Below the pieces are notes generated by a model, which worked only from the letters and a program-made list of their open reading frames with translations, had not been told where the DNA came from and ran no database searches. From the NCBI GenBank assembly GCA_025355505.1, contig JANXZM010000041.1, positions 1 to 47,579 of the forward strand: a stretch of DNA of 47,579 bases, read 5' to 3'. A program made the translations under genes and the position numbers. This DNA is from Acidobacteriaceae bacterium. Lineage in GTDB: Bacteria > Acidobacteriota > Terriglobia > Terriglobales > Acidobacteriaceae. Each line of letters starts with the position of its first letter. Position 1 is the stretch's first letter. Shown piece after piece: positions 1 to 8,753 of the stretch.

Positions 1-417
1 GCATTTCTTGCGAGGGATCCGGAGGCGGCAACGAAGTTGTCGGAGGAACAGCAGCGCAAGCTGCCGGATGCAGCACAGAGCAATAACACCAAGGCGGTTC
101 GGCTAATGCTGGAGGCTGGCTGGCCGGTCGATATCCCGGGAGAGGCGGGAGCGACGGCGCTGCATTGGGCGGGGTTCCACGGCAATGCGGAGATGGCACG
201 TGCGATTTTAAAGCACCATCCGACGCTGGAGTTGAAGTCACGGGAGCATGAGGGAACTGCGCTGGGGTGGGCACTGTACGGATCGGGGAATGGGTGGCAT
301 CGAGACACGGGCGACTATGTGGGGACGGTGCGCGCGCTGCTGGAGGCCGGGGCGATCCTGCCGCCGCACGCGGCGGTACTGGAGCCCAGTGATGGCGTAC
401 TGGAGGTGCTGCCATGA
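1..417 (+). CDS. Ankyrin-repeat protein, 5' end outside the window
   Basis: The frame is open from the first base, so the true start lies upstream; a TTG at 37 is only an internal possibility. The visible 138 residues contain ankyrin-type helices: a segment ending in VRLMLEAGWPVD, then GATALHWAGFHGNAEMARAIL, which matches the G-x-T-x-L-H-x-A core of an ankyrin repeat, and a last helix reading VRALLEAGA. Ankyrin repeats mediate protein-protein contacts, and the partner cannot be inferred. The stop overlaps the ATG of the next gene by four bases (ATGA), so the two are probably co-transcribed and translationally coupled. Confidence 0.75.
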   Translation, partial: AFLARDPEAATKLSEEQQRKLPDAAQSNNTKAVRLMLEAGWPVDIPGEAGATALHWAGFHGNAEMARAILKHHPTLELKSREHEGTALGWALYGSGNGWHRDTGDYVGTVRALLEAGAILPPHAAVLEPSDGVLEVLP

Positions 418-752
418 ATGCGAACAAACGACCTGTGACTGTGCTGATTGTCGCCTGTATGTTTATTGCAGTGGGCGTGCTTGGCTTTGGCTATCACCTC
501 CGCGAGTTGTTGACGCTGCAGAAAGACAGCGTGTGGGTTGAGCTGACCGAACTGCTGGCGCTTGTTTGCGGAGTTTTTTTGCTGCGCGGGCAGAACTGGG
601 CGCGATGGGTAGCGGTTGCGTGGGTCGCGTTGCATGTGATGGTGAGCGTGCTGAATACATCCCACGGAATCGTGGTGCATAGCTTCTTGTTCATGTTGAC
701 CGCGTGGCTTCTCTTTCGGACAGAAGCCGCGCGATATTTTCGTGGCCCGTAG
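414..752 (+). CDS. Small integral membrane protein, unknown function
   Basis: A 112-residue protein that is almost entirely hydrophobic. There are about four membrane segments, near residues 8-27, 42-58, 62-82 and 88-104, with short charged loops (RELLTLQKDS and RGQNWARW). The arrangement resembles small DoxX-like or DUF-type four-helix membrane proteins, but no signature residue allows a firm family call. The start is set by the ATGA overlap with the upstream ankyrin gene. No enzymatic motif is visible. It is the last gene before a roughly 1 kb stretch without convincing coding sequence. Confidence 0.65.
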   Translation: MNANKRPVTVLIVACMFIAVGVLGFGYHLRELLTLQKDSVWVELTELLALVCGVFLLRGQNWARWVAVAWVALHVMVSVLNTSHGIVVHSFLFMLTAWLLFRTEAARYFRGP

Positions 753-1807
753 GAGCTGCGATGAATCATGCCTTCGTGGATGACGGGCAACCCGGAAATT
801 AGGAGAGGGCAAGCGTGGGTGGCAAAGGAATGGAAAGGTGTGACCTCCGCATCCTGGAAAGCCCGTTGCTTTTTCTTTATCCATCCGGGGCGAATCTGTG
901 GAATACTGTGATCGCTATGTGGTGCCCGCGGACTCCAGAGCGAGAAGCATTTCGTACAATAAACGTACAATGGATCGGGCAATGGGGCCTTTTTAGCCGT
1001 TGTAGCAGTTCCGAGAATCACTAAGTTACGTGTTATCAATACCCTGAATAGTTCGACTCCCGCCGCCTCCACCATTCAATCTCAAGCACTCACCTATGCT
1101 GTGCGCGGGAAACGGCCGGACGTGCCGGCAGTTCCGCTCATGATTGTTTCTCCAAAGAATGGGTTATGACTTGCCTGCCTCTGCGGCAGGAGGTTGACCG
1201 AATCAAGCATTGCAGCGCCTGAGTACAAACTGCGGATCTCTACGGCGTACTGCTCCACAATCGGTGATAGCTGTGACAAAACCAGAAACCCGAACCTGTC
1301 CCAAACTATTTTGCTCCCGCATCTACTCGCTGATCCAGAATCTTGGAACATGCCCGGCTCGGATGAACTACTGGCACAGCTGGCGGAAACGCCTCGGGAA
1401 AACGGAACGGGAAGCCTCCGCGACGCGGCTTCCGGTCTGGTCGAGGTCATACGTGTGGCTGGCGTGAAGGCACAGCGCGCAGTTTTCATCGCACATCCAA
1501 GTAGGCGTCGAGCTTGCGCAGTTCGTCGGGTGTGAGCGGCTGGGGGAGTCATTCAATCTTGCCTTTCTATTTCAAGCTCTTTCCTGTCTTACTTTCTTAG
1601 TGTCACCTCCGCCCGCACCCGGAAGGGCGTGCCTCGGCAAGTAACAACTTTCGTGTTGGAGAGAAGCCGGAATTCCGAAGTAAGGAATGCCTGAAGGCTT
1701 GCCCCGATACAAAATCCCACTCACCACGCGCTGCTAAACACTCGCCGATCGTCTATCCTCGAAATGGCGGGTCTCGCTACGAAAAGATTGAGGGATGAGG
1801 AGCCTTT
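753..1807. other. Long stretch without a convincing gene
   Basis: About 1,050 bases with only short, unrelated open frames on both strands. It contains an isolated tmRNA/tRNA-like 3' end (1051-1074). On the minus strand near 1496-1550 there is a short frame reading LTPDELRKLDAY, reminiscent of the N-terminus of phosphoketolases but too short to call. Another minus-strand start at about 1142 has a good Shine-Dalgarno (TTGGAGAAA) but stops after 15 residues, just before the tRNA-like end. The picture is of decayed or rearranged DNA. The last 200 bases are the leader of the next gene; no clear promoter was recognised there. Confidence 0.6.
1051..1074 (+). other. Isolated tmRNA/tRNA-like 3' end, candidate att scar
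   Basis: This 24-base segment begins GTTCGACTCCCG and ends CCGCCTCCACCA. That is the T-loop, the 3' half of the T-stem, the acceptor strand and the CCA typical of tmRNA (ssrA) genes. The bases upstream (CCTGAATA) do not form the 5' half of the T-stem, and no matching GGAGGCG-type 5' acceptor strand or tag-peptide frame is visible upstream. It is therefore a fragment rather than a gene. Such duplicated 3' ends are left where integrative elements use the tmRNA or a tRNA gene as attachment site. No integrase is recognisable beside it, so the att interpretation is inference. Confidence 0.55.
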
Positions 1808-4567
1808 ATGAGTTTGACCGAGGCTGGTGTCGTCGGACAATCGCCTAATAATGATGACGGGAAACAGACAGCACCAGCGAGATACGGCTTAGACGCTATG
1901 TTCGCTCCGGGCTCGGTGGCCGTCATCGGTGCGACCGATCGTCCCGGCACCGTAGGCCGGACTGTTCTCGAGAACCTGCTGCACGGCAGATTTCAGGGAA
2001 AAGTGTATGCCGTCAACGTCAAGCATCCGGAAGTTCTGGGGCTCAAAGCCTACCGGAGCATACGCGACATCCCGGGTCCCGTGGACCTCGTGGTAATTGC
2101 CACCCCGGCGGCAACGGTCCCGCAGCTTATTGGAGAGTGCGTGGATGCCGGCGCCAAGTCCGCAGTCGTGATTTCTGCTGGATTCAGGGAACACGGTGCG
2201 GAAGGCGCTGCCCTCGAACAGCAGATTCACGAGCAGTTGCGGCGCGGATCCATGCGCTTGATTGGCCCAAACTGTCTGGGCATTATGAACCCGGCGATCG
2301 GGTTGAATGCTACTTTCGCCAAAGATGCGCCCAAGGCGGGCAACGTCGCGTTCCTGAGTCAGAGTGGAGCACTGTTGAGCGCGATTCTGGATTGGAGCCA
2401 CCACGAACAAGTAGGTTTCAGCGCAATTGTCTCGACCGGTTCGATGTTGAATGTTGGTTGGGGTGATTTGATTTACTACTTTGGCGACGACCCGCACACC
2501 AAGAGCATCCTGCTCTACATGGAATCCGTAGGGGACGCGCGGTCATTCTTGTCCGCAGCCCGTGAAGTCGCACTGACCAAGCCGATCATCGTGATCAAAG
2601 CCGGTCGGTCGCAAGCGGCCTCGCGGGCTGCAGCATCGCACACGGGTGCGCTCACGGGCAGCGACGAAGTGCTGGAGGCAGCTTTCCGTCGCTCGGGAGT
2701 CTTGCGGGTGCACAATATCGCGGACCTTTTCTATATGGCGGAAGTGCTCAGCCGGCAACCCCGCCCCAAGGGTCCGCGGCTTACCATCCTGACCAATGCG
2801 GGCGGACCCGCAGTCCTGGCCACGGACTCGCTGGTGGCCAATGGTGGAGAACTGGCCGAACTTTCCCCAGAAAGCCTGCGGCGCCTGGATGAGTTCCTCC
2901 CGACCCACTGGAGTCATAACAATCCCATCGATATTCTCGGCGATGCTGATTCCGAGCGCTATGCCCGAGCTCTGGAAATTGCTACGCAAGACCCAAACAG
3001 CGATGGGCTTCTGGTCATCCTTGCTCCGCAGGGGATGACTGACCCTGCGCAGATTGCAGAACGTTTAAAACCTTACGCCAAACAATATGGCAAGCCCGTG
3101 CTCGCCAGCTGGATGGGAGCAGACAGTATTGCCGCCGGCGAAGCTGCCCTGAATTCGGCAGGCATTCCGACGTTTTCGTATCCCGACACCGCCGCGCGGG
3201 CGTTCACCTACATGTGGCGCTACACCTACAACCTGCGCGGACTCTACGAAACTCCCACACTGGCGGACCAATCGGAGATGGAGAGCACATCCCGCAACCA
3301 AGTAGGGCAAATCATACAGAATGCGCGCAGGCAAGGGCGCGTTCTGCTCAACGAGTTGGAATCAAAGGTGTTGTTGTCGCTTTACGGCATCCCCACAGTG
3401 GAGACGCGCGCTGCGGCCAGCGAGGACGAGGCGGCCACGATTGCTTCGGAACTTGGCTTTCCGGTTGTCCTGAAAGTCTTTTCCGCAATTATCACGCACA
3501 AGACGGATGTTGGCGGAGTCAAACTGAACTTGCAAGATGAAGCGGCGGTCCGCTCCGCCTATCGCGCCATCAAGTCTTCGGTTGCGGAGAAAACTGGCCC
3601 CGACCAATTCTCCGGCGTCACGGTACAGCCGATGGTGAAGCTCGATGGCTACGAATTAATTCTCGGCAGCAGCGTGGACCCACAGTTTGGGCCCGTCGTC
3701 CTCTTCGGTTCTGGTGGCCAGCTTGTCGAAGTGTATCGCGACCGCGCCCTGGCGCTTCCACCTCTGAACACCACGCTGGCGCAAAGAATGATGGAGCAAA
3801 CACGAATCTTCACTGCGCTGAAGGGAGTCCGCGGACGCAAGCCGGTCAACATGGAGGCTCTGGAGCAACTCTTAGTGCGCTTCAGTCAGCTTGTGCTCGA
3901 ACAGCGGTGGATCGCGGAAATTGACATCAATCCCCTGCTGGCTTCACCGGAGCGCCTGCTGGCGCTCGACGCCAGAATTGTGCTGCACGGGCCCAACGTA
4001 ACCCTCGAACAGTTGCCCAAGCCCGCGATCCGTCCCTATCCCTTGCAGTATGTTTCAACCTGGACAATGAAGGATGGGAATCTGGATACGATCCGCCCGA
4101 TCCGCCCCGAAGACGAACCGCTGATGGTTAAGTTTCACGAGACGCTTTCCGATCGCAGCGTCTATTTGCGCTACTTCTGCACCCTCAGCTTGAGTAGGCG
4201 TGTGGCGCATGAGCGTCTGCTGCGCATCTGTTTCGGTGATTACGATCGCGAGATCGCGCTGGTCGCTGAGCACACCGATCCCGCCACCGGAGAGCGCCGG
4301 ATCATGGCGGTTGGGCGTCTGAACAAACTTCACGGCAAGAATGAAGCGGAAGTCGCGGTCCTGGTTTCCGATCACTATCAAGGCCTCGGTCTGGGAAATG
4401 AACTACTCCGGCGCGCCATACAGATTGCCCGCGACGAAAAATTAAGCGAAGTGTCCGCGGAAATATTGCCTGACAACATAGCGATGCAGGTCATCATGAA
4501 GCACCATGGCTTTCGTGTTCGCGCGGGTGAAGATCTAACTTCGGTCCAGGCCTTCCTGAAGCTCTGA
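1808..4567 (+). CDS. ADP-forming acyl/acetyl-CoA synthetase fused to a GNAT acetyltransferase (PatZ/ACD-GNAT architecture)
   Basis: A 919-residue three-module protein. Residues about 28-470 are the CoA-binding/ligase alpha module, with the phosphorylatable histidine in ASHTGALTG (His278). Residues about 510-725 are the ATP-grasp beta module, with HKTDVGGV (His564). Residues about 750-919 are a GNAT domain with the acetyl-CoA loop YQGLGLG (857-863). In ADP-forming acetyl-CoA synthetases both histidines relay phosphate between acyl phosphate and ADP. E. coli PatZ has the same architecture but a non-catalytic ligase part. Here both histidines are kept, so energy-conserving acetate formation as well as protein lysine acetylation is possible. 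The ATG is preceded by GAGGAG. It lies just upstream of pyruvate:ferredoxin oxidoreductase, which would supply acetyl-CoA. Substrate range cannot be told from sequence. Confidence 0.9.
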   Translation: MSLTEAGVVGQSPNNDDGKQTAPARYGLDAMFAPGSVAVIGATDRPGTVGRTVLENLLHGRFQGKVYAVNVKHPEVLGLKAYRSIRDIPGPVDLVVIATPAATVPQLIGECVDAGAKSAVVISAGFREHGAEGAALEQQIHEQLRRGSMRLIGPNCLGIMNPAIGLNATFAKDAPKAGNVAFLSQSGALLSAILDWSHHEQVGFSAIVSTGSMLNVGWGDLIYYFGDDPHTKSILLYMESVGDARSFLSAAREVALTKPIIVIKAGRSQAASRAAASHTGALTGSDEVLEAAFRRSGVLRVHNIADLFYMAEVLSRQPRPKGPRLTILTNAGGPAVLATDSLVANGGELAELSPESLRRLDEFLPTHWSHNNPIDILGDADSERYARALEIATQDPNSDGLLVILAPQGMTDPAQIAERLKPYAKQYGKPVLASWMGADSIAAGEAALNSAGIPTFSYPDTAARAFTYMWRYTYNLRGLYETPTLADQSEMESTSRNQVGQIIQNARRQGRVLLNELESKVLLSLYGIPTVETRAAASEDEAATIASELGFPVVLKVFSAIITHKTDVGGVKLNLQDEAAVRSAYRAIKSSVAEKTGPDQFSGVTVQPMVKLDGYELILGSSVDPQFGPVVLFGSGGQLVEVYRDRALALPPLNTTLAQRMMEQTRIFTALKGVRGRKPVNMEALEQLLVRFSQLVLEQRWIAEIDINPLLASPERLLALDARIVLHGPNVTLEQLPKPAIRPYPLQYVSTWTMKDGNLDTIRPIRPEDEPLMVKFHETLSDRSVYLRYFCTLSLSRRVAHERLLRICFGDYDREIALVAEHTDPATGERRIMAVGRLNKLHGKNEAEVAVLVSDHYQGLGLGNELLRRAIQIARDEKLSEVSAEILPDNIAMQVIMKHHGFRVRAGEDLTSVQAFLKL

Positions 4568-4574
4568 GTCCTAC

Positions 4575-4609
4575 GGTGGAGGGACGGGCGTCTCGCCCGG
4601 CTCTCCACC
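4575..4609. repeat. GC-rich palindrome after the synthetase gene
   Basis: An imperfect hairpin with outer arms GGTGGAG and CTCCACC and inner arms CGGGCG and CGCCCG around a TCT loop. It starts eight bases after the stop codon and has no T-tract, so it is more likely an interspersed palindromic element or mRNA 3' stabiliser than a classical terminator. A related start, GGTGGAGGGGCGGGGGCGTCT, recurs at about 20586-20606. Confidence 0.6.
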
Positions 4610-4634
4610 AGCAAGCCTTCTCATCCTTTCCGCT

Positions 4635-4650
4635 TGTGATCTGGATCACA
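4635..4650. promoter_or_regulatory. CRP/FNR-family operator upstream of PFOR
   Basis: TGTGATCTGGATCACA fits TGTGA-N6-TCACA and is a palindrome except at its central TG. It is one base from the idealised CRP site. It lies about 108 bases upstream of the PFOR start. Similar palindromes precede the CoA-transferase (8582), the small membrane gene (10309) and the cytochrome (10397). A CRP/FNR-superfamily activator (CRP, FNR-like or HcpR-like) is the likely binder; which one cannot be told here. Confidence 0.65.
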
Positions 4651-4757
4651 CGTTCCTGTGAGCCGCGTTCCCGACAATATCCCTTCCTTCCGTCATGCTC
4701 GATGTAACCGTTTCTTTAGAACAGGCGAAGTCATCGAGAAGTCCAGAAGGGGATGTC

Positions 4758-7700
4758 ATGAAGCGTAAGTTTAAGACCATGGACGGCAACGAGGCAGTCG
4801 CCAATGTCGCGTACCGCCTCAATGAAGTCATCGCCATTTATCCCATCACGCCATCGTCGAACATGGGCGAATGGGCCGATCAATGGTCGTCGGAAAGTGT
4901 ACCCAATATCTGGGGTACCGTGCCCCACGTGATCGAAATGCAAAGCGAAGGCGGTGCCGCCGGAGCCGTTCATGGCGCGCTCCAGACCGGAGCCCTGTCC
5001 ACCACCTTCACCGCGTCACAAGGCCTGCTGCTCATGATCCCCAACATGAACAAGATCGCAGGCGAACTTACGCCGACGGCGTTTCACGTCAGCGCACGCA
5101 CGGTAGCAGCTCACGCCCTCTCGATTTTTGGCGACCACTCGGATGTAATGTTTTGCAGAAGTACGGGATTCGCCATGCTCTGCTCGAACTCCGTTCAGGA
5201 GGCAATGGACCTGGCCCTCATCGCCCATACGGCCTCGCTCGAGACCCGCATCCCTTTCCTGCATTTCTTTGACGGCTTCCGCACTTCGCATGAAGTTAAT
5301 AAGATCGAGATGCTTACCGAGGACGACATGCTCGCCCTCATCAACATGGATCGCATCATCGAACACCGGCAGCGAGCGCTTTCTCCGGACCATCCCGTGT
5401 TACGCGGTACCGCACAGAATCCTGACGTCTACTTTCAGGCGCGTGAAGCCGGCAATCCCTACTATGAAGTTTGTCCGGACAAGGTCCAGGTGGTCATGGA
5501 CAAGTTTTCCGAGGTTGTCGGGCGTTCGTATCACCTGTTCGACTACGTGGGCGCGCCCGATGCCGAGCACGTGATCGTCATGATGGGCTCCGGTGCAGAG
5601 ACCGCACACGAGACGGTGGAGCATCTGAACCAGAGCGGCGAAAAAGTTGGCTTGCTGAAAGTCAGGCTGTATCGGCCGTTTTCCGTCAAGCGATTCATCG
5701 AGGCGCTGCCGGCAACCGTGCGCAAGATTGCCGTCCTTGATCGCACCAAGGAAGCTGGTGCATCGAGAGAGCCGCTTTATCTCGACGTCGTCAACGCGAT
5801 TCAAGAAGGAATCAAACTTGGCTATGGAACGCTCAAAGTCGTACTGGAAACCATCGGTGGACGCTACGGCCTCTCCTCAAAAGAATTCACGCCCGCGATG
5901 GTGAAAGCGGTGTATGACAACATGGCGAAGGCGCAGCCCAAGGACCACTTCACCATCGGCATTCAGGACGACGTCAGCCATACGAGTCTCGATTACGATC
6001 CCGATTTTTCCATCGAGCCCGACAATGTGGTTCGAGCGATGTTCTACGGCCTGGGCGCGGATGGCACGGTCGGCGCCAACAAGAACTCCATCAAGATCAT
6101 CGGCGAAAACACCGACAACTACGGGCAGGGCTACTTCGTCTACGACTCCAAGAAGTCTGGGGCGATGACGGTTTCGCACCTGCGTTTCGGTCCGCAGCCG
6201 ATCCGCTCCAGCTACCTGATTACCAGGGCCAATTTTGTAGCCTGTCATCAATGGATTTTCCTCGATCGCTATGACATGCTCAGCACCCTGGTTCCAGGCG
6301 GCGTTTTCCTGCTCAATAGTCCTTTCAATAAAGACGAGGTTTGGGACCATCTGCCACGCGAAGTGCAGACGCAATTGATCGCCAGGAAGGCCCGCTTCTT
6401 CATAATTGACGCCTATCAGGTGGCGCGAGAGACCGGCATGGGTTCGCGCATGAACACCATTCTGCAAGCGTGCTTCTTCGCCATCTCCAAGGTCTTGCCT
6501 CGCGAACAAGCCATGGAAGCGATTCGCGAGTCCATCCGCTACACCTACGGCAGAAAAGGCGATGAGGTTGTCCAGCAGAACCTGCGCGCCGTGGATGAAA
6601 CACTGGCCCGCCTTTTCGAAGTCACGGTACCGGAGAAAGTAACGAGCCACACCGAAATGCCGGCTGCGTTCGCTTCCGGGGCCCCCAAGTTCGAGCGCGA
6701 TGTGCTCGGCGTAATCTACGCGGGCCACGGTGATGACCTTCCCGTGAGCGCGTTCTCCGTCGATGGCACCTTCCCCACCGGTACGGCCAAATGGGAAAAG
6801 CGCAACATCGCGCTCGAGATTCCCGAATGGGATACGAAGATATGTATTCAGTGCGGCAAGTGCGCCATGGTCTGCCCGCATGCTGTGCTCCGCATCAAGG
6901 TCTACGGCTCAAAGCAGCTAGAGGGTGCGCCCACGACGTTCAAGTCTACGGAGGTGCGCGACAAGGAATGGCAAGGTTTGAAATACACAATCCAGGTTGC
7001 GCCCGAAGACTGCACCGGATGCGGCATCTGTGTCGATATCTGTCCCGCGAAGAACAAGAGCGAGGCCCGTCTGAAAGCCATCAACATGGTGCCGCAGCCG
7101 CCGCTGCGCGCGCCGGAGCGCGAAAACTGGGATTTCTTCCTCAAGATTCCAGAGCTGGATCGCCGCAAGATTAAAGTCACGAATATCCGCCAGCAACAAG
7201 TGCAGGAACCTTTGTTTGAATTTTCGGGGGCTTGTTCCGGATGCGGCGAAACACCTTATCTGAAGCTGGTTTCTCAGCTCTTTGGAGATCGGTCCGTCAT
7301 CGCCAATGCCACCGGCTGCTCTTCCATCTACGGCGGCAACCTACCGACTACGCCCTGGTCTAAAAATCTCGACGGCCGCGGGCCCGCCTGGTCAAATTCC
7401 CTGTTTGAAGACAATGCCGAGTTCGGCCTGGGTTTCAGGCTGTCCATCGACAAGCAGACCGAATTCGCGCGCGAGTTGGTGCGCCGTCTTGCGGCACAAA
7501 TCGGAGACGAGCTCGTTACCGCATTGCTGACCTCACCGCAGAAAGACGAGGCGGACATTTTCGAGCAGCGGCAGCGTGTCGAACTGCTGAAGGAAAAGCT
7601 GCAGAGTGTCCACTCGCCAGACTCCAGGCACCTGCAAGCCCTCGCCGACATGCTGGTGAAGAAGAGCGTTTGGATCGTGGGCGGCGACGGTTGGGCGTAC

Positions 7701-8369
7701 GACATCGGTTACGGAGGTCTGGACCACGTGCTGGCCAGCGGCCGCAACGTGAACCTCCTCGTGCTCGACACCGAAGTCTATTCCAACACTGGCGGCCAGG
7801 CCTCGAAATCCACGCCGCGGGGAGCAGTGGCCAAGTTCGCTGCGGGAGGCAAACCGGGGCTAAAGAAGGACCTTGGACTCATGGCCATGACTTACGGCAA
7901 TGTCTATGTGGCCAGCGTGGCCATGGGCGCCAAGGACGAGCACACCCTCAAGGCGTTCCTGGAAGCGGAAGCTTATGACGGCCCCAGCCTTATCATTGCC
8001 TACTCCCACTGCATCGCACACGGCATCGACATGACGACGGCCATGTCAGACCAGAAAGTCCTGGTTGATTCTGGCCAGTGGCTGCTCTATCGCTACAATC
8101 CGTCGCGCACCCTCGCCGGGGAGAATCCACTAACCCTTGATTCCCGCGCGCCCACGCGCAAGGTTCGAGACTTCATGCAGCAGCAGACGCGCTTCAAAAT
8201 GCTGGTCAAGAGCAATCCTGAACACGCCAAGCACCTGTGGCAAGAGGCACAGCAGGATGCTGAGACTCGCTATCGCATGTATGAGTATCTGGCGCAGCGC
8301 AAGTCAGGCCCGGCGGCCCCGGTTGAAAAGCGCCCCGATCCGCCGGTGCCAGTAGAAACCGTAAAATAA
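4758..8369 (+). CDS. nifJ: Pyruvate:ferredoxin (flavodoxin) oxidoreductase, single-chain
   Basis: The enzyme oxidises pyruvate with CoA to acetyl-CoA and CO2, passing electrons to ferredoxin or flavodoxin in the cytoplasm. The ATG at 4758 (MKRKFKTMDGNEA) is chosen over one 63 bases upstream because AAGGGG precedes it and the family begins there. The protein is 1,203 residues, normal for one-chain PFOR. Domain order is intact: N-terminal pyrimidine-binding domain with YPITPSSNMGE; a two-[4Fe-4S] ferredoxin domain with cysteines 696/699/702/706 and 752/755/758/762; then the thiamine-diphosphate domain with CSGCGETPY, GCSSIYGGN, GDGWAYDIGYGG (about 976) and TEVYSNTGGQASKST. A CRP-type palindrome lies upstream. 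With the preceding ADP-forming synthetase it forms a plausible pyruvate-to-acetate route. Confidence 0.95.
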   Translation: MKRKFKTMDGNEAVANVAYRLNEVIAIYPITPSSNMGEWADQWSSESVPNIWGTVPHVIEMQSEGGAAGAVHGALQTGALSTTFTASQGLLLMIPNMNKIAGELTPTAFHVSARTVAAHALSIFGDHSDVMFCRSTGFAMLCSNSVQEAMDLALIAHTASLETRIPFLHFFDGFRTSHEVNKIEMLTEDDMLALINMDRIIEHRQRALSPDHPVLRGTAQNPDVYFQAREAGNPYYEVCPDKVQVVMDKFSEVVGRSYHLFDYVGAPDAEHVIVMMGSGAETAHETVEHLNQSGEKVGLLKVRLYRPFSVKRFIEALPATVRKIAVLDRTKEAGASREPLYLDVVNAIQEGIKLGYGTLKVVLETIGGRYGLSSKEFTPAMVKAVYDNMAKAQPKDHFTIGIQDDVSHTSLDYDPDFSIEPDNVVRAMFYGLGADGTVGANKNSIKIIGENTDNYGQGYFVYDSKKSGAMTVSHLRFGPQPIRSSYLITRANFVACHQWIFLDRYDMLSTLVPGGVFLLNSPFNKDEVWDHLPREVQTQLIARKARFFIIDAYQVARETGMGSRMNTILQACFFAISKVLPREQAMEAIRESIRYTYGRKGDEVVQQNLRAVDETLARLFEVTVPEKVTSHTEMPAAFASGAPKFERDVLGVIYAGHGDDLPVSAFSVDGTFPTGTAKWEKRNIALEIPEWDTKICIQCGKCAMVCPHAVLRIKVYGSKQLEGAPTTFKSTEVRDKEWQGLKYTIQVAPEDCTGCGICVDICPAKNKSEARLKAINMVPQPPLRAPERENWDFFLKIPELDRRKIKVTNIRQQQVQEPLFEFSGACSGCGETPYLKLVSQLFGDRSVIANATGCSSIYGGNLPTTPWSKNLDGRGPAWSNSLFEDNAEFGLGFRLSIDKQTEFARELVRRLAAQIGDELVTALLTSPQKDEADIFEQRQRVELLKEKLQSVHSPDSRHLQALADMLVKKSVWIVGGDGWAYDIGYGGLDHVLASGRNVNLLVLDTEVYSNTGGQASKSTPRGAVAKFAAGGKPGLKKDLGLMAMTYGNVYVASVAMGAKDEHTLKAFLEAEAYDGPSLIIAYSHCIAHGIDMTTAMSDQKVLVDSGQWLLYRYNPSRTLAGENPLTLDSRAPTRKVRDFMQQQTRFKMLVKSNPEHAKHLWQEAQQDAETRYRMYEYLAQRKSGPAAPVEKRPDPPVPVETVK

Positions 8370-8431
8370 CCGTTTACGATTAGATAGCGACACGCATTTA
8401 CAGCGACAGACATTACGAAGAGGAACCATTC

Positions 8432-8545
8432 ATGGACCTAAGCACGAGGATCTTCGGCGGCGAATGGGCCTAAACATGCCGCAAAGTCTCGCCTGCTCGT
8501 GGCAGAAAAACGTTGCCTCACACAACCTGCGAAATCCATCCCTGC
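8432..8545 (+). pseudogene. Decayed start of a dihydroorotate-dehydrogenase-like gene
   Basis: An ideal ribosome site (AAGAGGA, 7-base spacing) precedes an ATG encoding MDLSTRIFGGEWA and then a stop. In another frame the sequence continues GLNMPQSLACS and QKNVASHNLR. Dihydroorotate-dehydrogenase-like proteins that often follow PFOR genes begin MDLST-x-Y-L-G-L-x-L-x-P-P/S-L and continue with a similar KNxxxxRR helix. This looks like that N-terminus with a frameshift and loss of the rest. The match is short, so confidence is limited. The remainder of the 8370-8753 gap holds only the palindrome at 8582 and the leader of the next gene. Confidence 0.4.
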
Positions 8546-8581
8546 GTATTTGCCAACCTCTAAAGAGGGGTTAAAGCCTGA

Positions 8582-8597
8582 TGTGACGCGCCTCACT
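8582..8597. promoter_or_regulatory. CRP/FNR-like operator upstream of the CoA-transferase
   Basis: TGTGACGCGCCTCACT matches TGTGA-N6-TCAC(A/T) and lies about 157 bases before the ATG at 8754. The half-sites equal those of the stronger site at 4635, though the spacer is different. Seen directly; function is inferred from repetition next to functionally related genes. Confidence 0.5.
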
Positions 8598-8753
8598 ATG
8601 ACGCGTGCGGGAGGTCACCGCCTCAGGAACAAAGAGGCCTTCTAATGGAATTTGGCGGGGTGCACGGCAGCCGTAGTGACAGGAATCTCGCGCCGGAAGT
8701 AAGTCCGTGCCGAGGATGACCACCCCTGAAGAGCACAGACAAGGGGAAGAAAA

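Noticed and set aside
815-1024. Plus-strand 69-residue open frame
   Set aside because: No family resemblance; it lies in a decayed stretch next to the tRNA-like fragment.
1496-1550. Minus-strand frame LTPDELRKLDAY resembling a phosphoketolase N-terminus
   Set aside because: Only about a dozen residues match, and no other part of the enzyme is found in any frame nearby. It is noted as a possible relic but not called.
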